Positions 49,063 through 58,634 of a DNA stretch of 64,000 nucleotides are shown here, piece after piece. How positions within the stretch are numbered: position 1 is the first letter of the stretch; the number at the start of each line of letters is the position of its first letter. Source of the stretch: Minisyncoccus sp023229485 (GTDB taxonomy: Bacteria; Patescibacteriota; Minisyncoccia; Minisyncoccales; Minisyncoccaceae); NCBI GenBank assembly GCA_041663645.1, contig JBAYMH010000003.1:42017-106016 (forward strand), written 5' to 3'. The notes under the pieces are model-generated. The model ran no database searches. It was given only the letters and a program-made list of their open reading frames with translations, and had not been told where the DNA came from. Made by a program: the position numbers and the translations under genes.

Positions 49063-49173
49063 ATTTAAATATAAAAAAATCTACTCCCGCAGAGTCGATC
49101 AGAATAAAAATAAACTATATTTTTACCCTCGGTAGGACTTACAACTGCCTACTTTCTACGGATATTTATTATG
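49063..49173 (-). promoter_or_regulatory. rplJ leader: L10-type ribosomal protein leader
   Basis: About 110 bases of untranslated RNA before rplJ. On the minus strand, CCGTAGAAAGTAGGCAG and then CCTACCGAGGG (49125-49162) match the core of bacterial L10 leaders (AGTAGG paired with CCTACCGAGG). A short stem (49083-49086 with 49092-49095) and a T run (49073-49079) follow, possibly an attenuator. Confidence 0.78.
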
Positions 49174-49179
49174 GTTCTA

Positions 49180-49207
49180 TTATATCGATTTTCAACGATT
49201 AGTCAAT
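49180..49207 (-). promoter_or_regulatory. Promoter of rplJ-rplL
   Basis: On the minus strand TTGACT (49202-49207), 16-bp spacer, perfect TATAAT (49180-49185). The -35 box lies inside the 3' end of the DJ-1-like gene. Confidence 0.82.
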
Positions 49208-49719
49208 AGTGAAAAAATAGACAAAGCAAACTCTAAACTCGCCTCACAGTTACGACCAGTAATAATATTTCCATCAACACTAACCGCAAAGTCTCTATAT
49301 TTTGCTCCATTTTCTTCCAAAATAACAATAGCCGATTTATCCATCGCCGAAGACCAAACAGATGCCAACTTTCCTTCAAGAATACCAGCCTTAGCTAAAA
49401 TAACAGGAGAAATACAAATAGCTCCAACAATCTTACCATTGTCCCTAAATGACCTAATTAAACCATAAGAAATATCGTTATCTAAACAAGTCAAAGCTCC
49501 AGCTCCCCCAATAAAAATAATTGCCTCAAAATCATCAACATTTAGCTCATCAAGGCTTTTCTTAACATCCACCTCATTGCCAAATCTACCCAAAGCTAAG
49601 CCGATTTCATTACTAAAAGTATATAACTTTACTCCTTTTGAAGACAAAAAATCCTTAATAATAAAATATTCCTCATCCCTGAATTCTTTATTTGCAATCA
49701 CCAGTGCAACATTTTTCAT
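49192..49719 (-). CDS. DJ-1/PfpI family protein
   Basis: 175 residues with the glutamine-amidotransferase-like fold. The conserved nucleophile is the Cys in GAICISPVILAKAG (the nucleophile elbow), and the upstream acidic residue is in RDEEYFIIKDF. Members are glyoxalases, deglycases, chaperones or proteases; the sequence does not decide. It follows the sensor kinase gene by 2 bases and ends the pilus-sensor operon, which may link it to stress signalling. Confidence 0.88.
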   Translation of the reverse strand: MKNVALVIANKEFRDEEYFIIKDFLSSKGVKLYTFSNEIGLALGRFGNEVDVKKSLDELNVDDFEAIIFIGGAGALTCLDNDISYGLIRSFRDNGKIVGAICISPVILAKAGILEGKLASVWSSAMDKSAIVILEENGAKYRDFAVSVDGNIITGRNCEASLEFALSIFSLLTNR

Positions 49720-49721
49720 AT

Positions 49722-52151
49722 CTATTTTGCTAATTCTTTAGTTCCCTTTTTTTTCTTCATTCCGGAAAAAGGTAACAATACATAAAAAATAGTTCCTTTA
49801 TTTTCCTTTGATTCAAACCATATTTTTCCATTTGATTGCTCGACTATTGATTTTGCGATATAAAGCCCAAGACCATTTCCATCAGCCTCTTTTTCCTTAG
49901 CATTCTCCCCTCTAAAAAGTTTTGTAAAAATCTTATCTTTATCTTTTTTCAATATTCCATATCCACTATCCGAAATAGTAATCAATACCCCATCAACTTC
50001 CTTATTTATTTTAAAAGTAATCTTTCCAAAATCAGGTGTATATTTTATTGCGTTACTAACTAAATTATCAATAACTATACTAAAAAGTTTTGGGTCAACA
50101 CTAACCAAGGGAATATTCTTACCATACTTACAATCAAAATTTATATTCTTTAATTTTGCTTTGATTAAAAGATCATCAACAATCTCTTTTGAAATTTTAA
50201 TCAAATTACTTTTTATTGGATTAATAGCAAAAGTACCCATTTCTATCCTAGAAACATTAAGTAACGCCCCTACCAAATCAACCATTCTCTTATTTCCAAT
50301 TATTATCTCATTCAAATAATCCTTTTGGGTTTCATTTAATTGCCCAGCATCACCACCTGACAACATTTCGGTATACCAATTAATAATTGATAACGGAGTT
50401 CGTAATTGATGCGATGCTAGTGAAACAAACTCACTCTTAGCCTTATCGATCTCCTTCTCTCTAGTTATATCACGCTCAATACCTACAAAAAACAATACAT
50501 CCCCTTTTTCATTCAAAATCGGAGAAATATTTACCATTGCGACATAAGTACTACCATCCTTTTTTTTATTTAGAATTTCTCCTGAATAAGATTTTTTTTC
50601 AATTTTTATAGTATGCCACAATTTTTTATAAAAATCTTTATCCATTAACCCTCCCCAAGTTTTTCTAGAACCACATTTTGTACCAACAATATCGTCAGGA
50701 GAAAAACCAGTTATCTCCCCAACCCCATTATTTGCATAAAGTAATATTCCTTCACTATCAGTAATGACTATGTGGTCAGAAGCATTTTCAACCGCCAATC
50801 TAAATTTTTCTAAATCCTGAGCCAAAATCATTGTCCTATTTTTCTCTTCTTCAACATCCTCAAGAACGTTAACTAAAGATTTCTGAGAATCCTCTAAATC
50901 ACTAGTCCGTTCAATAAGCAAATCTTCAATTTTTTTTCTATTTGTAATATCAGTCATTACTAACAAAAATGCATCCTCTTGTGCATATTTAACACTGGCC
51001 CCATGAACAATAACATTAATAATTTTTTTATTTTTCGGTACCAACTTAATCTCACAATCATGATTATTCTCTAAAAAATTATTTTTTATTTTTTCTTCAA
51101 AAACATTCCGAGAATCACCTGAAATAATATCAAAAATATTTTTTTTCAATATATGGTTTTGATTATAATTCAAGGCAGAAACAATACTATTATTCGCATA
51201 AACAATCTTTCCAGACTTATTATAAATCAATATATAATTAGGAACATTAGAAACAAGCGATGTGTATAAGTCTTGATTTTCTTTAAGCTTCTGTTCAGTT
51301 TCCTTTGTTTTTGACAAATCCTTTGCTGTAAAAAAATAAGCCTCTTTCTCATCCCATATTCCTTTTATCGCAGTCATCTCAACGGGAACAATACTTCCGT
51401 TCCCTGCACGCATTGATAAAAAAATGGTAAATTTTTCATTAAATAATTGAAAAAAATTTTTTTCTATTTTTTGCCCATTTTCTAGAATTAAAAAATCAGC
51501 AATTTTTTTTCGTAAAAAGTAATTTCTTTCATATTTTAATTTTTTGCTAGCAAAATCATTTAACTCCAAAACAAATCCATCAGAATTCGCAACAATAATT
51601 ATATCTTGAAACGAATTAAAAAAAGATTTAAAGTTCTGTTTCTCCTTTTTTATTGAAACATCACTTATTACACTATCGATAAATGAACCAATTTCTTTTC
51701 CAATCAAACTCATTAACTTTACATCTCTCTGGGCAAAATTCTTTTCTTTATTACTAGCAACCACATAAAAACCAATAGTTTTCTTTCCATAAAAAATAGG
51801 AACAATTACTATGGTTTTATAAACAACTCCCGCTTCTTCAAATATTCTTTTTATTTTTCCAACAGCTATAAACGGAGAAGTATGTCGAAATATTTCTTTA
51901 AAAATAAAAGAATCATTTTTTACACAATTAAAATTCTTAACAAAAGAAGGTAAAAGATTAAAATTCAAAAATAAATTAGCATTCTTATTCTCAAGTAAAA
52001 AAATAGCCCCACCATCTAAATCAAAAAAATCAATAACAAGATTTACATTTTTTTTAATTAAACCCAAAACATCATCTGCTTGATCAGATTCCAAAATAAT
52101 ACTATAAAAAACCTCGTCATAGTCTTGCAAATTTTTTATTTTCTTATTCAT
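49722..52151 (-). CDS. Cytoplasmic sensor histidine kinase, GAF-PAS-PAS-PAS
   Basis: 809 residues, no membrane segment. Order: a GAF domain (about 25-165), PAS 1 (about 175-285), PAS 2 (about 295-410, ending VMTDITNRKK), a coiled coil (about 410-445), PAS 3 (about 450-570, ending GIERDITREKE), HisKA with the phosphoacceptor in LASHQLRTPLS, and HATPase_c with NLVSNAIKYT, DSGYGI, FTKLFRGEN and GNGLGLYIAKS. Its start overlaps the CHASE4 protein gene by 8 bases, so the pair may work as one receptor. The receiver protein at 58635, first gene of the same operon, is the likely phosphotransfer partner. Confidence 0.9.
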   Translation of the reverse strand: MNKKIKNLQDYDEVFYSIILESDQADDVLGLIKKNVNLVIDFFDLDGGAIFLLENKNANLFLNFNLLPSFVKNFNCVKNDSFIFKEIFRHTSPFIAVGKIKRIFEEAGVVYKTIVIVPIFYGKKTIGFYVVASNKEKNFAQRDVKLMSLIGKEIGSFIDSVISDVSIKKEKQNFKSFFNSFQDIIIVANSDGFVLELNDFASKKLKYERNYFLRKKIADFLILENGQKIEKNFFQLFNEKFTIFLSMRAGNGSIVPVEMTAIKGIWDEKEAYFFTAKDLSKTKETEQKLKENQDLYTSLVSNVPNYILIYNKSGKIVYANNSIVSALNYNQNHILKKNIFDIISGDSRNVFEEKIKNNFLENNHDCEIKLVPKNKKIINVIVHGASVKYAQEDAFLLVMTDITNRKKIEDLLIERTSDLEDSQKSLVNVLEDVEEEKNRTMILAQDLEKFRLAVENASDHIVITDSEGILLYANNGVGEITGFSPDDIVGTKCGSRKTWGGLMDKDFYKKLWHTIKIEKKSYSGEILNKKKDGSTYVAMVNISPILNEKGDVLFFVGIERDITREKEIDKAKSEFVSLASHQLRTPLSIINWYTEMLSGGDAGQLNETQKDYLNEIIIGNKRMVDLVGALLNVSRIEMGTFAINPIKSNLIKISKEIVDDLLIKAKLKNINFDCKYGKNIPLVSVDPKLFSIVIDNLVSNAIKYTPDFGKITFKINKEVDGVLITISDSGYGILKKDKDKIFTKLFRGENAKEKEADGNGLGLYIAKSIVEQSNGKIWFESKENKGTIFYVLLPFSGMKKKKGTKELAK

Positions 52152-53619
52152 CTTTTTTCATCTTTTTAATTATTTCCTTAAGCTCAACCATCTTCAATTC
52201 TCTCCCAATCATAAGTTTATTAAGTTTTTGCAACTCAATAATTTTTTCTTCCATTTCTTTCTGCATTTTTTTACTACTCGTAATATCCCTAATAACAACA
52301 ATTACGCCGTCAAATTGGTTATTAAAATCATTTTTTACTGAAATATTGACATCATACCAATACTTTCTACCATTTTTAATAATGGGATACTCAAAGTCAA
52401 ACGTATTTCCATTATCTTTTAGATCATCAATTAAATTAATTACTTTTAATGAAAAATCGTTTGATAGGAATGCTTTTTCTTCCATTTTCCTCATTTCAAC
52501 TTTCTTATTCTCTGGAAAATGAGAAAATAATATTTTATTATCACGATTAAAAACAATGATTATATCATGCATAGACTTTATAGTTAAATCCAAGTCATCT
52601 TGTTTCTCTTGTGAGCTATGCTTTAAATTATTTACTCTGATAAAAGTATTGCTTATTTCTCTTGACAATAAAGAAATTTCATCATTTCCATTAAAAATTA
52701 TTGTTTTCTCTCGTTTTTTTGATTTAAGTATAGATTGTATGGAAAAAACTAATAAATTTAAACGCTCAACAATCATTCTTTTTATAATAAATAAAAAGGA
52801 AATTATCATTAATAGCTGTAAGATAAGAACACTATAAGAAATAACACCCATAATTAATTTTTCTGACTTATATATCGTCCTCTCCATTGGTATTTTTGAA
52901 TAGAAAGATCTTTTACCTAACACATCATCATAAAAAGAATAAATATTAAGCATATTAGCATCTACCTTATCAACAAACAAAACACTTTCCGAGTCCTCTA
53001 CTTTTTTATCAACGTCAATAATTTTTTTTAAAATAAACTCTTTTCCATCATATGTAGTAACTTTTTCGTCAAAAAATCTTAGCATAACAATATGTCCAAT
53101 TGGAAAAAAATCATCCCCTTTAGATACAGGTCTAATTGAAATTGCAGCAATTTTATCGCCCTGCCAAGATATTAATCCTGTGCAATTTTTCAAAACAGCC
53201 GAACCGCATAATCCACCTAAAAAATCATTAGAAATTCCTGACTGAACAAGCCCATTATTGATTTCAATATTATAAAGCAATTCCCCATTATTATTAATCA
53301 AGGCCAAATAATCAATTTTGGAATCTTTCAGATACTGAAAATCAAAATCATTAGAAACAAAAATATCTTGATCGTCTGTGCTTTTACTAAAAAATTTATA
53401 CAAATCCTCACGCTTAGACCATTCAAGATTTATTGAATCCAATCTTGATACCTCCTGGATAATAAAATATCTCATCTTACCAGACTCCTCAACAACAGAA
53501 TTCTGCTCTAAGGAATCAAAAGTTTTTGACACAAAGTCAGGAATAAACAAATAAAAACAAGCACTAAAAAATAGCAATAAAAATAATGAAATATAAAATA
53601 TTTTTCGATCTATCTTCAT
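52144..53619 (-). CDS. Membrane sensor with CHASE4-like and PAS domains, no kinase
   Basis: 491 residues. Membrane helix 1 (about 7-27), an external domain (about 30-255) resembling CHASE4 (SINLEWSKREDLYKFF, IDYLALINNNGELLY), helix 2 (about 260-283), a HAMP-like segment (about 290-340), a PAS domain (about 350-455, ending VVIRDITSSKKMQ) and a C-terminal coiled coil. It has no histidine kinase or GGDEF domain. It is fused in translation (8-base overlap) to the cytoplasmic kinase gene, so it may be the sensory half of a split receptor. Confidence 0.82.
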   Translation of the reverse strand: MKIDRKIFYISLFLLLFFSACFYLFIPDFVSKTFDSLEQNSVVEESGKMRYFIIQEVSRLDSINLEWSKREDLYKFFSKSTDDQDIFVSNDFDFQYLKDSKIDYLALINNNGELLYNIEINNGLVQSGISNDFLGGLCGSAVLKNCTGLISWQGDKIAAISIRPVSKGDDFFPIGHIVMLRFFDEKVTTYDGKEFILKKIIDVDKKVEDSESVLFVDKVDANMLNIYSFYDDVLGKRSFYSKIPMERTIYKSEKLIMGVISYSVLILQLLMIISFLFIIKRMIVERLNLLVFSIQSILKSKKREKTIIFNGNDEISLLSREISNTFIRVNNLKHSSQEKQDDLDLTIKSMHDIIIVFNRDNKILFSHFPENKKVEMRKMEEKAFLSNDFSLKVINLIDDLKDNGNTFDFEYPIIKNGRKYWYDVNISVKNDFNNQFDGVIVVIRDITSSKKMQKEMEEKIIELQKLNKLMIGRELKMVELKEIIKKMKKDE

Positions 53620-53631
53620 AAAATTAAATGC

Positions 53632-54060
53632 TTATCTAGTGGCATTAATTAAAACACCCTCAGCAAGCGGAGCCCCAACGATTATTCGGTTATTAATATT
53701 TTTCATTACAGTATAACCCGAGCTAGAACCCAAAGGACTACTTGGATCAATCGGAATATCAGTAAGATATTCCTGTCCAAGCGTCAACACTGCAAGATCA
53801 GCACAGTTATCAACAAACCCAGATCGACAAATAGGCGTAGCGGTAGTAGTAATAGATGTTGGAATCGTTCCTTTTTTATCAATTGCATATTGATAAACCG
53901 CATTTAAAATCGTATTTACATCAATTCTTCTTTGTGCATTCCTAGCATCAGCTAATTGCTTATTTGGATTAATAGCTAAAATAACAATTCCTGATAAAAT
54001 CGTTACGGCAGCAACAGCAAGTAATACTTCCAGTAAGGTAAATCCTATTTTATGTTTCAT
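53632..54060 (-). CDS. Type IV pilin-like protein
   Basis: 142 residues with the prepilin signature KIGFTLLEVLLAVAAVTILSG: cleavage after Gly, Phe+1, Glu+5, then a hydrophobic helix. The C-terminal globular part has two cysteines (CRSGFVDNC) that could form a disulphide loop. It is the likely major pilin because it is separated from the minor pseudopilins by a 72-base gap, but this is inference. A prepilin peptidase (PilD) is not in the window. Confidence 0.88.
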   Translation of the reverse strand: MKHKIGFTLLEVLLAVAAVTILSGIVILAINPNKQLADARNAQRRIDVNTILNAVYQYAIDKKGTIPTSITTTATPICRSGFVDNCADLAVLTLGQEYLTDIPIDPSSPLGSSSGYTVMKNINNRIIVGAPLAEGVLINATR

Positions 54061-54132
54061 AAAAATTATTTAAAATTTTATTTCTCAAGATAAGAATTAA
54101 TATTTTGTATATTATATCATCTTTAATAAATA

Positions 54133-54555
54133 TCAAAAACCCTCTTTCCAAAATAATATCTGAAATTTAGAATCAATGCTTTGAGTAACTATAGTAACTC
54201 TTCGTGTGTATTCATTTATTCCTGCTAAAGACTTTATAGTTATAATACCCTTATTATTAGAAATATTATATGAACAATTACCTTCGGGAAAATTTAAATT
54301 ATAAGATCCGACAATAGAAGGATTATTTTTTATTGCAAATAACGCATCCTCGCAACAAGCATTTACAATCGCCTTCGCCTTTTCCATCTGCTCAAACGAA
54401 TAAACATTTTTTAAAAAAAGATTACCCTGCAAAAGAAGAGAAATGGCAACGATTAGTCCAATTGCATTAATAATCAATACCATCATTAATGCAATAAATC
54501 CTTTATTTTTTTTGTCTTGTCGAAGCTGTAACATAAAATATTTTTGAGTAATCAT
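54133..54555 (-). CDS. PilX-like minor pilin protein
   Basis: 140 residues. An N-terminal KNKGFIALMMVLIINAIGLIVAISLLL has a PilX-like class III-type leader (no Glu+5), then a helix and a domain with cysteines (NACCEDAL and GNCSY). It overlaps the preceding gene by 53 bases if the first ATG is used; a start at 54534 shortens this. It belongs to the minor pilin block and probably helps initiate pilus assembly. Confidence 0.72.
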   Translation of the reverse strand: MITQKYFMLQLRQDKKNKGFIALMMVLIINAIGLIVAISLLLQGNLFLKNVYSFEQMEKAKAIVNACCEDALFAIKNNPSIVGSYNLNFPEGNCSYNISNNKGIITIKSLAGINEYTRRVTIVTQSIDSKFQILFWKEGF

Positions 54556-55000
54556 ATTCTGATCTTCCTCCTACGTTATTATAAAAAACTTTCAATGAAA
54601 GTCTAATACTATCATATTCGCCTGAAATGGAATTATTTTTAAAAAACATCGGAGTTACAGAAATCATAGAATTATTTAATTTATTCGCTTCCTGCAATCC
54701 TTCTTGCAAATAAATATTTCCATCAATAAAAGTAAACTCGACAGGATTTCTCATTGGATCATCAACCCTCAAAACCAAGCTATTATCAGTAAAAGAATCA
54801 ATAGCTATTGAATTTCTTATTTCTTGAGATAATATTTCAATATATTTTAAGCCCTGATATTCAACTTCTGAAACTGTTCTATTTTTCAATTCCGCTTGAT
54901 TAATTATATTTAACACCAAAAAACTAGCAAAAGCCAAGGTGGCCATAATAGCTATATAAAAAACAATTTCTATTAAAGTGAATCCCCAACTCTTTTCCAT
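54503..55000 (-). CDS. PilW/PulJ-like minor pseudopilin
   Basis: 165 residues. The prepilin signature is SWGFTLIEIVFYIAIMATLAF (Gly-Phe cleavage site, Glu+5). A 130-residue C-terminal domain follows, the largest of the four minor pilins, as is usual for PulJ/PilW. It lies 4 bases after the PilV-like gene. Assignment to PilW rather than PulJ is by size and order only. Confidence 0.8.
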   Translation of the reverse strand: MEKSWGFTLIEIVFYIAIMATLAFASFLVLNIINQAELKNRTVSEVEYQGLKYIEILSQEIRNSIAIDSFTDNSLVLRVDDPMRNPVEFTFIDGNIYLQEGLQEANKLNNSMISVTPMFFKNNSISGEYDSIRLSLKVFYNNVGGRSEYDYSKIFYVTASTRQKK

Positions 55001-55004
55001 AATG

Positions 55005-55427
55005 TTATTCTCTCCAATTAGTTAAATACGAAGTCAATGACACAGATTTCTGGTGACCATAATTATCCCAACTAACAGATGAAAAAATTTGTTTCTTATT
55101 GGGTTCAATTGATGAGATTACAAGACTTCTAGTAAAGATTCCTACTTTATCGGGACCTGCATCAAATGACCATCTTCCTTCATTGTCACTCAATCCGTAT
55201 GAACCATCAATAAGTAAGGCGAAATCTCCATCTCGAATATTACGAGCAGCTTCGATTCCCTCTTCGGCAAGCAAGATTGCTACTTGCCTATTGCTTGCGT
55301 TTTCATAGCCCTGTCTATTAAAAATAATTATTCCAATAAGAGCAATAAAAAACATTGCTAAAATAGAGATAGCAAGTAGAGCCTCTACAACAATAAATCC
55401 CTGATTTAAATTTTTTTGCCTACTCAT
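55005..55427 (-). CDS. PilV-like minor pseudopilin
   Basis: 140 residues with NQGFIVVEALLAISILAMFFIALIG at the N-terminus (Gly-Phe, Glu+5 at VVE). The sequence LLAEEGIEAARNIRDGDF after the helix is typical of PilV/GspI-type proteins in CPR pilus loci. It lies 1 base after the FimT-like gene. It would sit in the tip complex of the pilus or secretion pseudopilus. Confidence 0.82.
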   Translation of the reverse strand: MSRQKNLNQGFIVVEALLAISILAMFFIALIGIIIFNRQGYENASNRQVAILLAEEGIEAARNIRDGDFALLIDGSYGLSDNEGRWSFDAGPDKVGIFTRSLVISSIEPNKKQIFSSVSWDNYGHQKSVSLTSYLTNWRE

Positions 55428-55428
55428 T

Positions 55429-55854
55429 TTAATATGTTATTGTTCCCTTTTTATTTATTACGAATTCTTTTTTAATTCCATCCTGATTTTTTAATACTAC
55501 TACTCCTGTCTTGTTAGGTATTCCACTAAAAGGACTAAAGAAAATATCATTCAATCCTAAAAAAATATAGTTATCATTCACATCAATCTCTTCATCAAAA
55601 AAAATTTCCCGATTTTCGAAAGAATCTCCTTTAAAAATAATTATCTTTCCGGATTGAAAATGAACACCCCAACCAGAGTCATTTTTTTGAGTCATTGCAA
55701 ATATTTCTGCAGTTCTAATTGAATCAACTACCATCCCAGAATCTATCTGCAAACTACTTTTATTATATTGCGAATAAAAAGGAATAGTTATTCCTGCTAA
55801 GATAACTATCATCGCCATAGTTAATAATATCTCAATCATTGTAAAACCTTTCAT
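55429..55854 (-). CDS. GspH/FimT-like minor pseudopilin
   Basis: 141 residues from the ATG at 55854, chosen because the leader MKGFTMIEILLTMAMIVILAG is then a standard short type IV prepilin leader and the pilC stop lies 1 base upstream. A globular domain follows, with SIRTAEIFAMTQKNDSGWGVHF similar to GspH. It is the first of the minor pilin genes after pilC. Confidence 0.82.
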   Translation of the reverse strand: MKGFTMIEILLTMAMIVILAGITIPFYSQYNKSSLQIDSGMVVDSIRTAEIFAMTQKNDSGWGVHFQSGKIIIFKGDSFENREIFFDEEIDVNDNYIFLGLNDIFFSPFSGIPNKTGVVVLKNQDGIKKEFVINKKGTITY

Positions 55855-55855
55855 A

Positions 55856-56968
55856 TTAAATCCCTCCATTAAAATTACCAATTAAGCCATAAATCGGTAA
55901 GAGAATAGCCAAAGATATCAACAAAACTCCTACCCAAATAATAACTAACAAAACTGGCTCCAAAAGAACAGCCAAATTTTTTGCCGTATTGTCAATTTTT
56001 TCCTCATATATTTCGCCGATATTCAACATCGTCTCGGGAAGGTTACCAGAATTTTCAGAAACAGAAATCATCTGCTGGATTGACCGTGGCATTAAATTAT
56101 CTATTTGCTTAGATCGGAATGAATAAGAAAAAGATTTACCTTCTTTGATATCTTCCCTTAATCCTATATAAAAATTACGATAACTATAAAAATCGGTGGC
56201 ACTTATTAAAGAATCTAAACATTCAATAATCGGTAATCCAGATTTGAGTAATGTTCCCATGTTGTATCCAAATCGTGCCAATTCGTTCTCCTGGATAATC
56301 CTTTTACCACCTAAAAAATTAAAAGACAAATACTGCCCAATAAACTTAGTTTTTTCTTTCACAAATAAAAAATAAAACAAAAATATCGAAAAAAATATAA
56401 CCAAAGGAAAAACAATTATTCCATAAGCTTCTAAAAAGGCAGTAAAAGACATTAAGGCCTTGGTGATGGAAGGCAACTCAACATTCATACTTTCAAAAAC
56501 CTTTGAAAGTTTTGGCAACAAAAAAAAAGAAATCCCTCCAACAATAAAAATAGAAACTATTAAGATTATGAAAGGATAAATTATGGCCGAAGTAATCTTT
56601 GATTTAAAAGATTCTTCTTTCTTTTGCTGCTCAACAAGTACTTTTAAATTATCGACTAAATTACCAGATTTTTCACCAACTCGAATCAAAGAAAAAACCT
56701 GGGATGAAAAAAGATTTGAATCTCCAACAACCTCAGAAAAAGAACGCCCGCCTTCAAGGCCTTCAAGCATTTTTTTAATCACTTTTTTCATTCTAGAAGA
56801 TCTCACCTCAGTACTAATAAGAAGTAATGATTTATTTATAGGCACTCCAGCCCCAATAAGCATAGCTAAATTCTCAAGAAAATATTTTTTATCTTCTCTT
56901 AAAGTAAAAAAAGAAAAACTCGAACTATCTTTCGTTTTATTTTGTATAAAATTCTCTTGGCTGTTCAT
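55856..56968 (-). CDS. pilC: Type IV pilus inner-membrane platform protein PilC
   Basis: 370 residues from the ATG at 56968. Two homologous GspF/PilC domains (about residues 25-145 and 225-345) and three membrane segments (about 130-155, 180-205, 345-367). The segment MLIGAGVPINKSL and its second-half counterpart LLKSGLPIIECLDSL, along with RVGEKSGNLVDNL and SVSENSGNLPETML, mark the repeated domains. PilC transmits the PilB ATPase motion to pilin assembly. Confidence 0.93.
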   Translation of the reverse strand: MNSQENFIQNKTKDSSSFSFFTLREDKKYFLENLAMLIGAGVPINKSLLLISTEVRSSRMKKVIKKMLEGLEGGRSFSEVVGDSNLFSSQVFSLIRVGEKSGNLVDNLKVLVEQQKKEESFKSKITSAIIYPFIILIVSIFIVGGISFFLLPKLSKVFESMNVELPSITKALMSFTAFLEAYGIIVFPLVIFFSIFLFYFLFVKEKTKFIGQYLSFNFLGGKRIIQENELARFGYNMGTLLKSGLPIIECLDSLISATDFYSYRNFYIGLREDIKEGKSFSYSFRSKQIDNLMPRSIQQMISVSENSGNLPETMLNIGEIYEEKIDNTAKNLAVLLEPVLLVIIWVGVLLISLAILLPIYGLIGNFNGGI

Positions 56969-56972
56969 AAAA

Positions 56973-58631
56973 TTACAAATCAAGCGGCTTAGCAATTCTT
57001 AATAATTCCTCGATTGATATTATGCCATTTCTAACTTTTTCAAGCCCGTCTTCAAACATTGGCCTACTTCCCTCACTATAAGCTAACTTCCAAATTTCAT
57101 TAGAAGAAGGATTTTTTAAAATCAATTCTTTCATTCTTGGTGTAATTTTGATTATTTCAAAAATAGCAGTACTCCCATAAAGACCAGTACCATTACAAGA
57201 TGAACATCCCTTACCAAGATAAAGAGTTTCTTTACTCTTAAAGAAATTTTTTGCTACTGGGAATAATGATTTCAATTCAGATAAAGAATAGTCACGACTA
57301 TATCGACATTTTTCACATATTTTCCTAGCCAATCTTTGGGAAACAATAATTTCTAAAGTTGAAGACAGAAGAAATGGCTCAATTCCAATATCAAGTAATC
57401 TTGGTAATGCAGTGGCCGCATCATTAGCATGAAAAGTAGAAAGAAGTAAATGTCCAGTCAGGGCAGAATTTACGGAAATCTCAGCAGTTTCTTTATCTCT
57501 TATTTCCCCAACTAAAATAATATCTGGATCTTGTCGTATGATTGAACGAAGACCATTTGCAAACGTCAAATTGGACCTTTCGTTTACCTGTATCTGATTT
57601 ATGCCAGTAATTTTATATTCAACTGGATCTTCAATTGTTGTAATATTAATATTTCCAGAATTAAGCTCCTTTAATAAAGAATATAAAGTAGTCGACTTAC
57701 CCGAACCAGTAGGGCCAACAACCAAAATCATTCCAAATGGTTTTTTTGAAGCATCTTCAAAAATTTTCCTATTTTCCTTGCCCATACCAATTTCAGATAA
57801 AGAAAAATTTCTTACATACACAGAAAGGATACGAATAGCAACCTTTTCACCCTCTATTGTCGGAATAACAGAAACTCTCAAATCAACAAATTCATTATTT
57901 AATTCATAGCGAATAGCACCATCCTGAGGATTCAAATGCTCATCTATTCTCATATTAGAAAAAACTTTGATTCTGTTCAAAATATTTTCATAATAATTTC
58001 TTGGAACACTTCCCGCATCATGCAAAATTCCATCTATTCTAAATCGAATTATGGCTTTATCTTTTTGAGGTTCAAAATGAATATCTGAAGAACGAAATGC
58101 GATCGCATCACTTACTATGCCATTAAGCAATTCGGAAATAACAATCTTTCCTACTGAAATCATTTCCGAAAATCTTGTTTCTAATCCGTGACGATAAAAC
58201 AAAAACATTTCATCAATATCTTCCGGAAGAGAAAAACCAATTTCTATTGTTTTAGTGTGTAATAATTTTTTTAATACAGCTAATCCTTCCCTTTTCAATT
58301 CCTTATTATCTGGCTGATCCGAAGTCAAAACTATACCATTTGATAATTTTTTAAATATAACTACTCTGTATTTTTTCGCAATATCCTCTGGTATTTCCAA
58401 AACTAAATCACTACTTGGCGGACTTGAATTAAGATCAAGATATGACAGCTTTAATGACTCGGCAATAGCTTGACCAAAAAGATCTCGACTAATCAATCCT
58501 GTCTCAATCAAAAAAGAAACCAAATCCTGACTTGATTCTTTGGCGGATTTTTCAGCAGACTCAATATCGCTTTTTTCAAGATATCCATTTTCAAAAAGTA
58601 TTTTTTTTATATTTTCTTGATCGAAAATCAT
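56973..58631 (-). CDS. pilB: Type IV pilus assembly ATPase PilB
   Basis: A 552-residue GspE/PilB-type extension ATPase. An N-terminal MshEN-like domain (about 1-150), then the core with Walker A VVGPTGSGKST, the Asp box in TIEDPVEYKI, Walker B LRQDPDIILVGEIRD, the His box STFHANDA, and a zinc tetracysteine (CEKC and CSSC). It powers pilus extension. It lies 3 bases after the receiver gene. A PilT retraction ATPase is not in the window. Confidence 0.95.
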   Translation of the reverse strand: MIFDQENIKKILFENGYLEKSDIESAEKSAKESSQDLVSFLIETGLISRDLFGQAIAESLKLSYLDLNSSPPSSDLVLEIPEDIAKKYRVVIFKKLSNGIVLTSDQPDNKELKREGLAVLKKLLHTKTIEIGFSLPEDIDEMFLFYRHGLETRFSEMISVGKIVISELLNGIVSDAIAFRSSDIHFEPQKDKAIIRFRIDGILHDAGSVPRNYYENILNRIKVFSNMRIDEHLNPQDGAIRYELNNEFVDLRVSVIPTIEGEKVAIRILSVYVRNFSLSEIGMGKENRKIFEDASKKPFGMILVVGPTGSGKSTTLYSLLKELNSGNINITTIEDPVEYKITGINQIQVNERSNLTFANGLRSIIRQDPDIILVGEIRDKETAEISVNSALTGHLLLSTFHANDAATALPRLLDIGIEPFLLSSTLEIIVSQRLARKICEKCRYSRDYSLSELKSLFPVAKNFFKSKETLYLGKGCSSCNGTGLYGSTAIFEIIKITPRMKELILKNPSSNEIWKLAYSEGSRPMFEDGLEKVRNGIISIEELLRIAKPLDL

Positions 58632-58634
58632 ATT

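Noticed and set aside
49722..53619. One gene broken by a frameshift (sensor plus kinase)
   Set aside because: Each product is complete with its own start, and the 8-base overlap is a normal coupled arrangement; a split receptor is more likely than an error, although reads could test this.
56583..57002. A 139-codon plus-strand frame opposite pilC
   Set aside because: Antisense shadow of a well-supported gene with no signals of its own.
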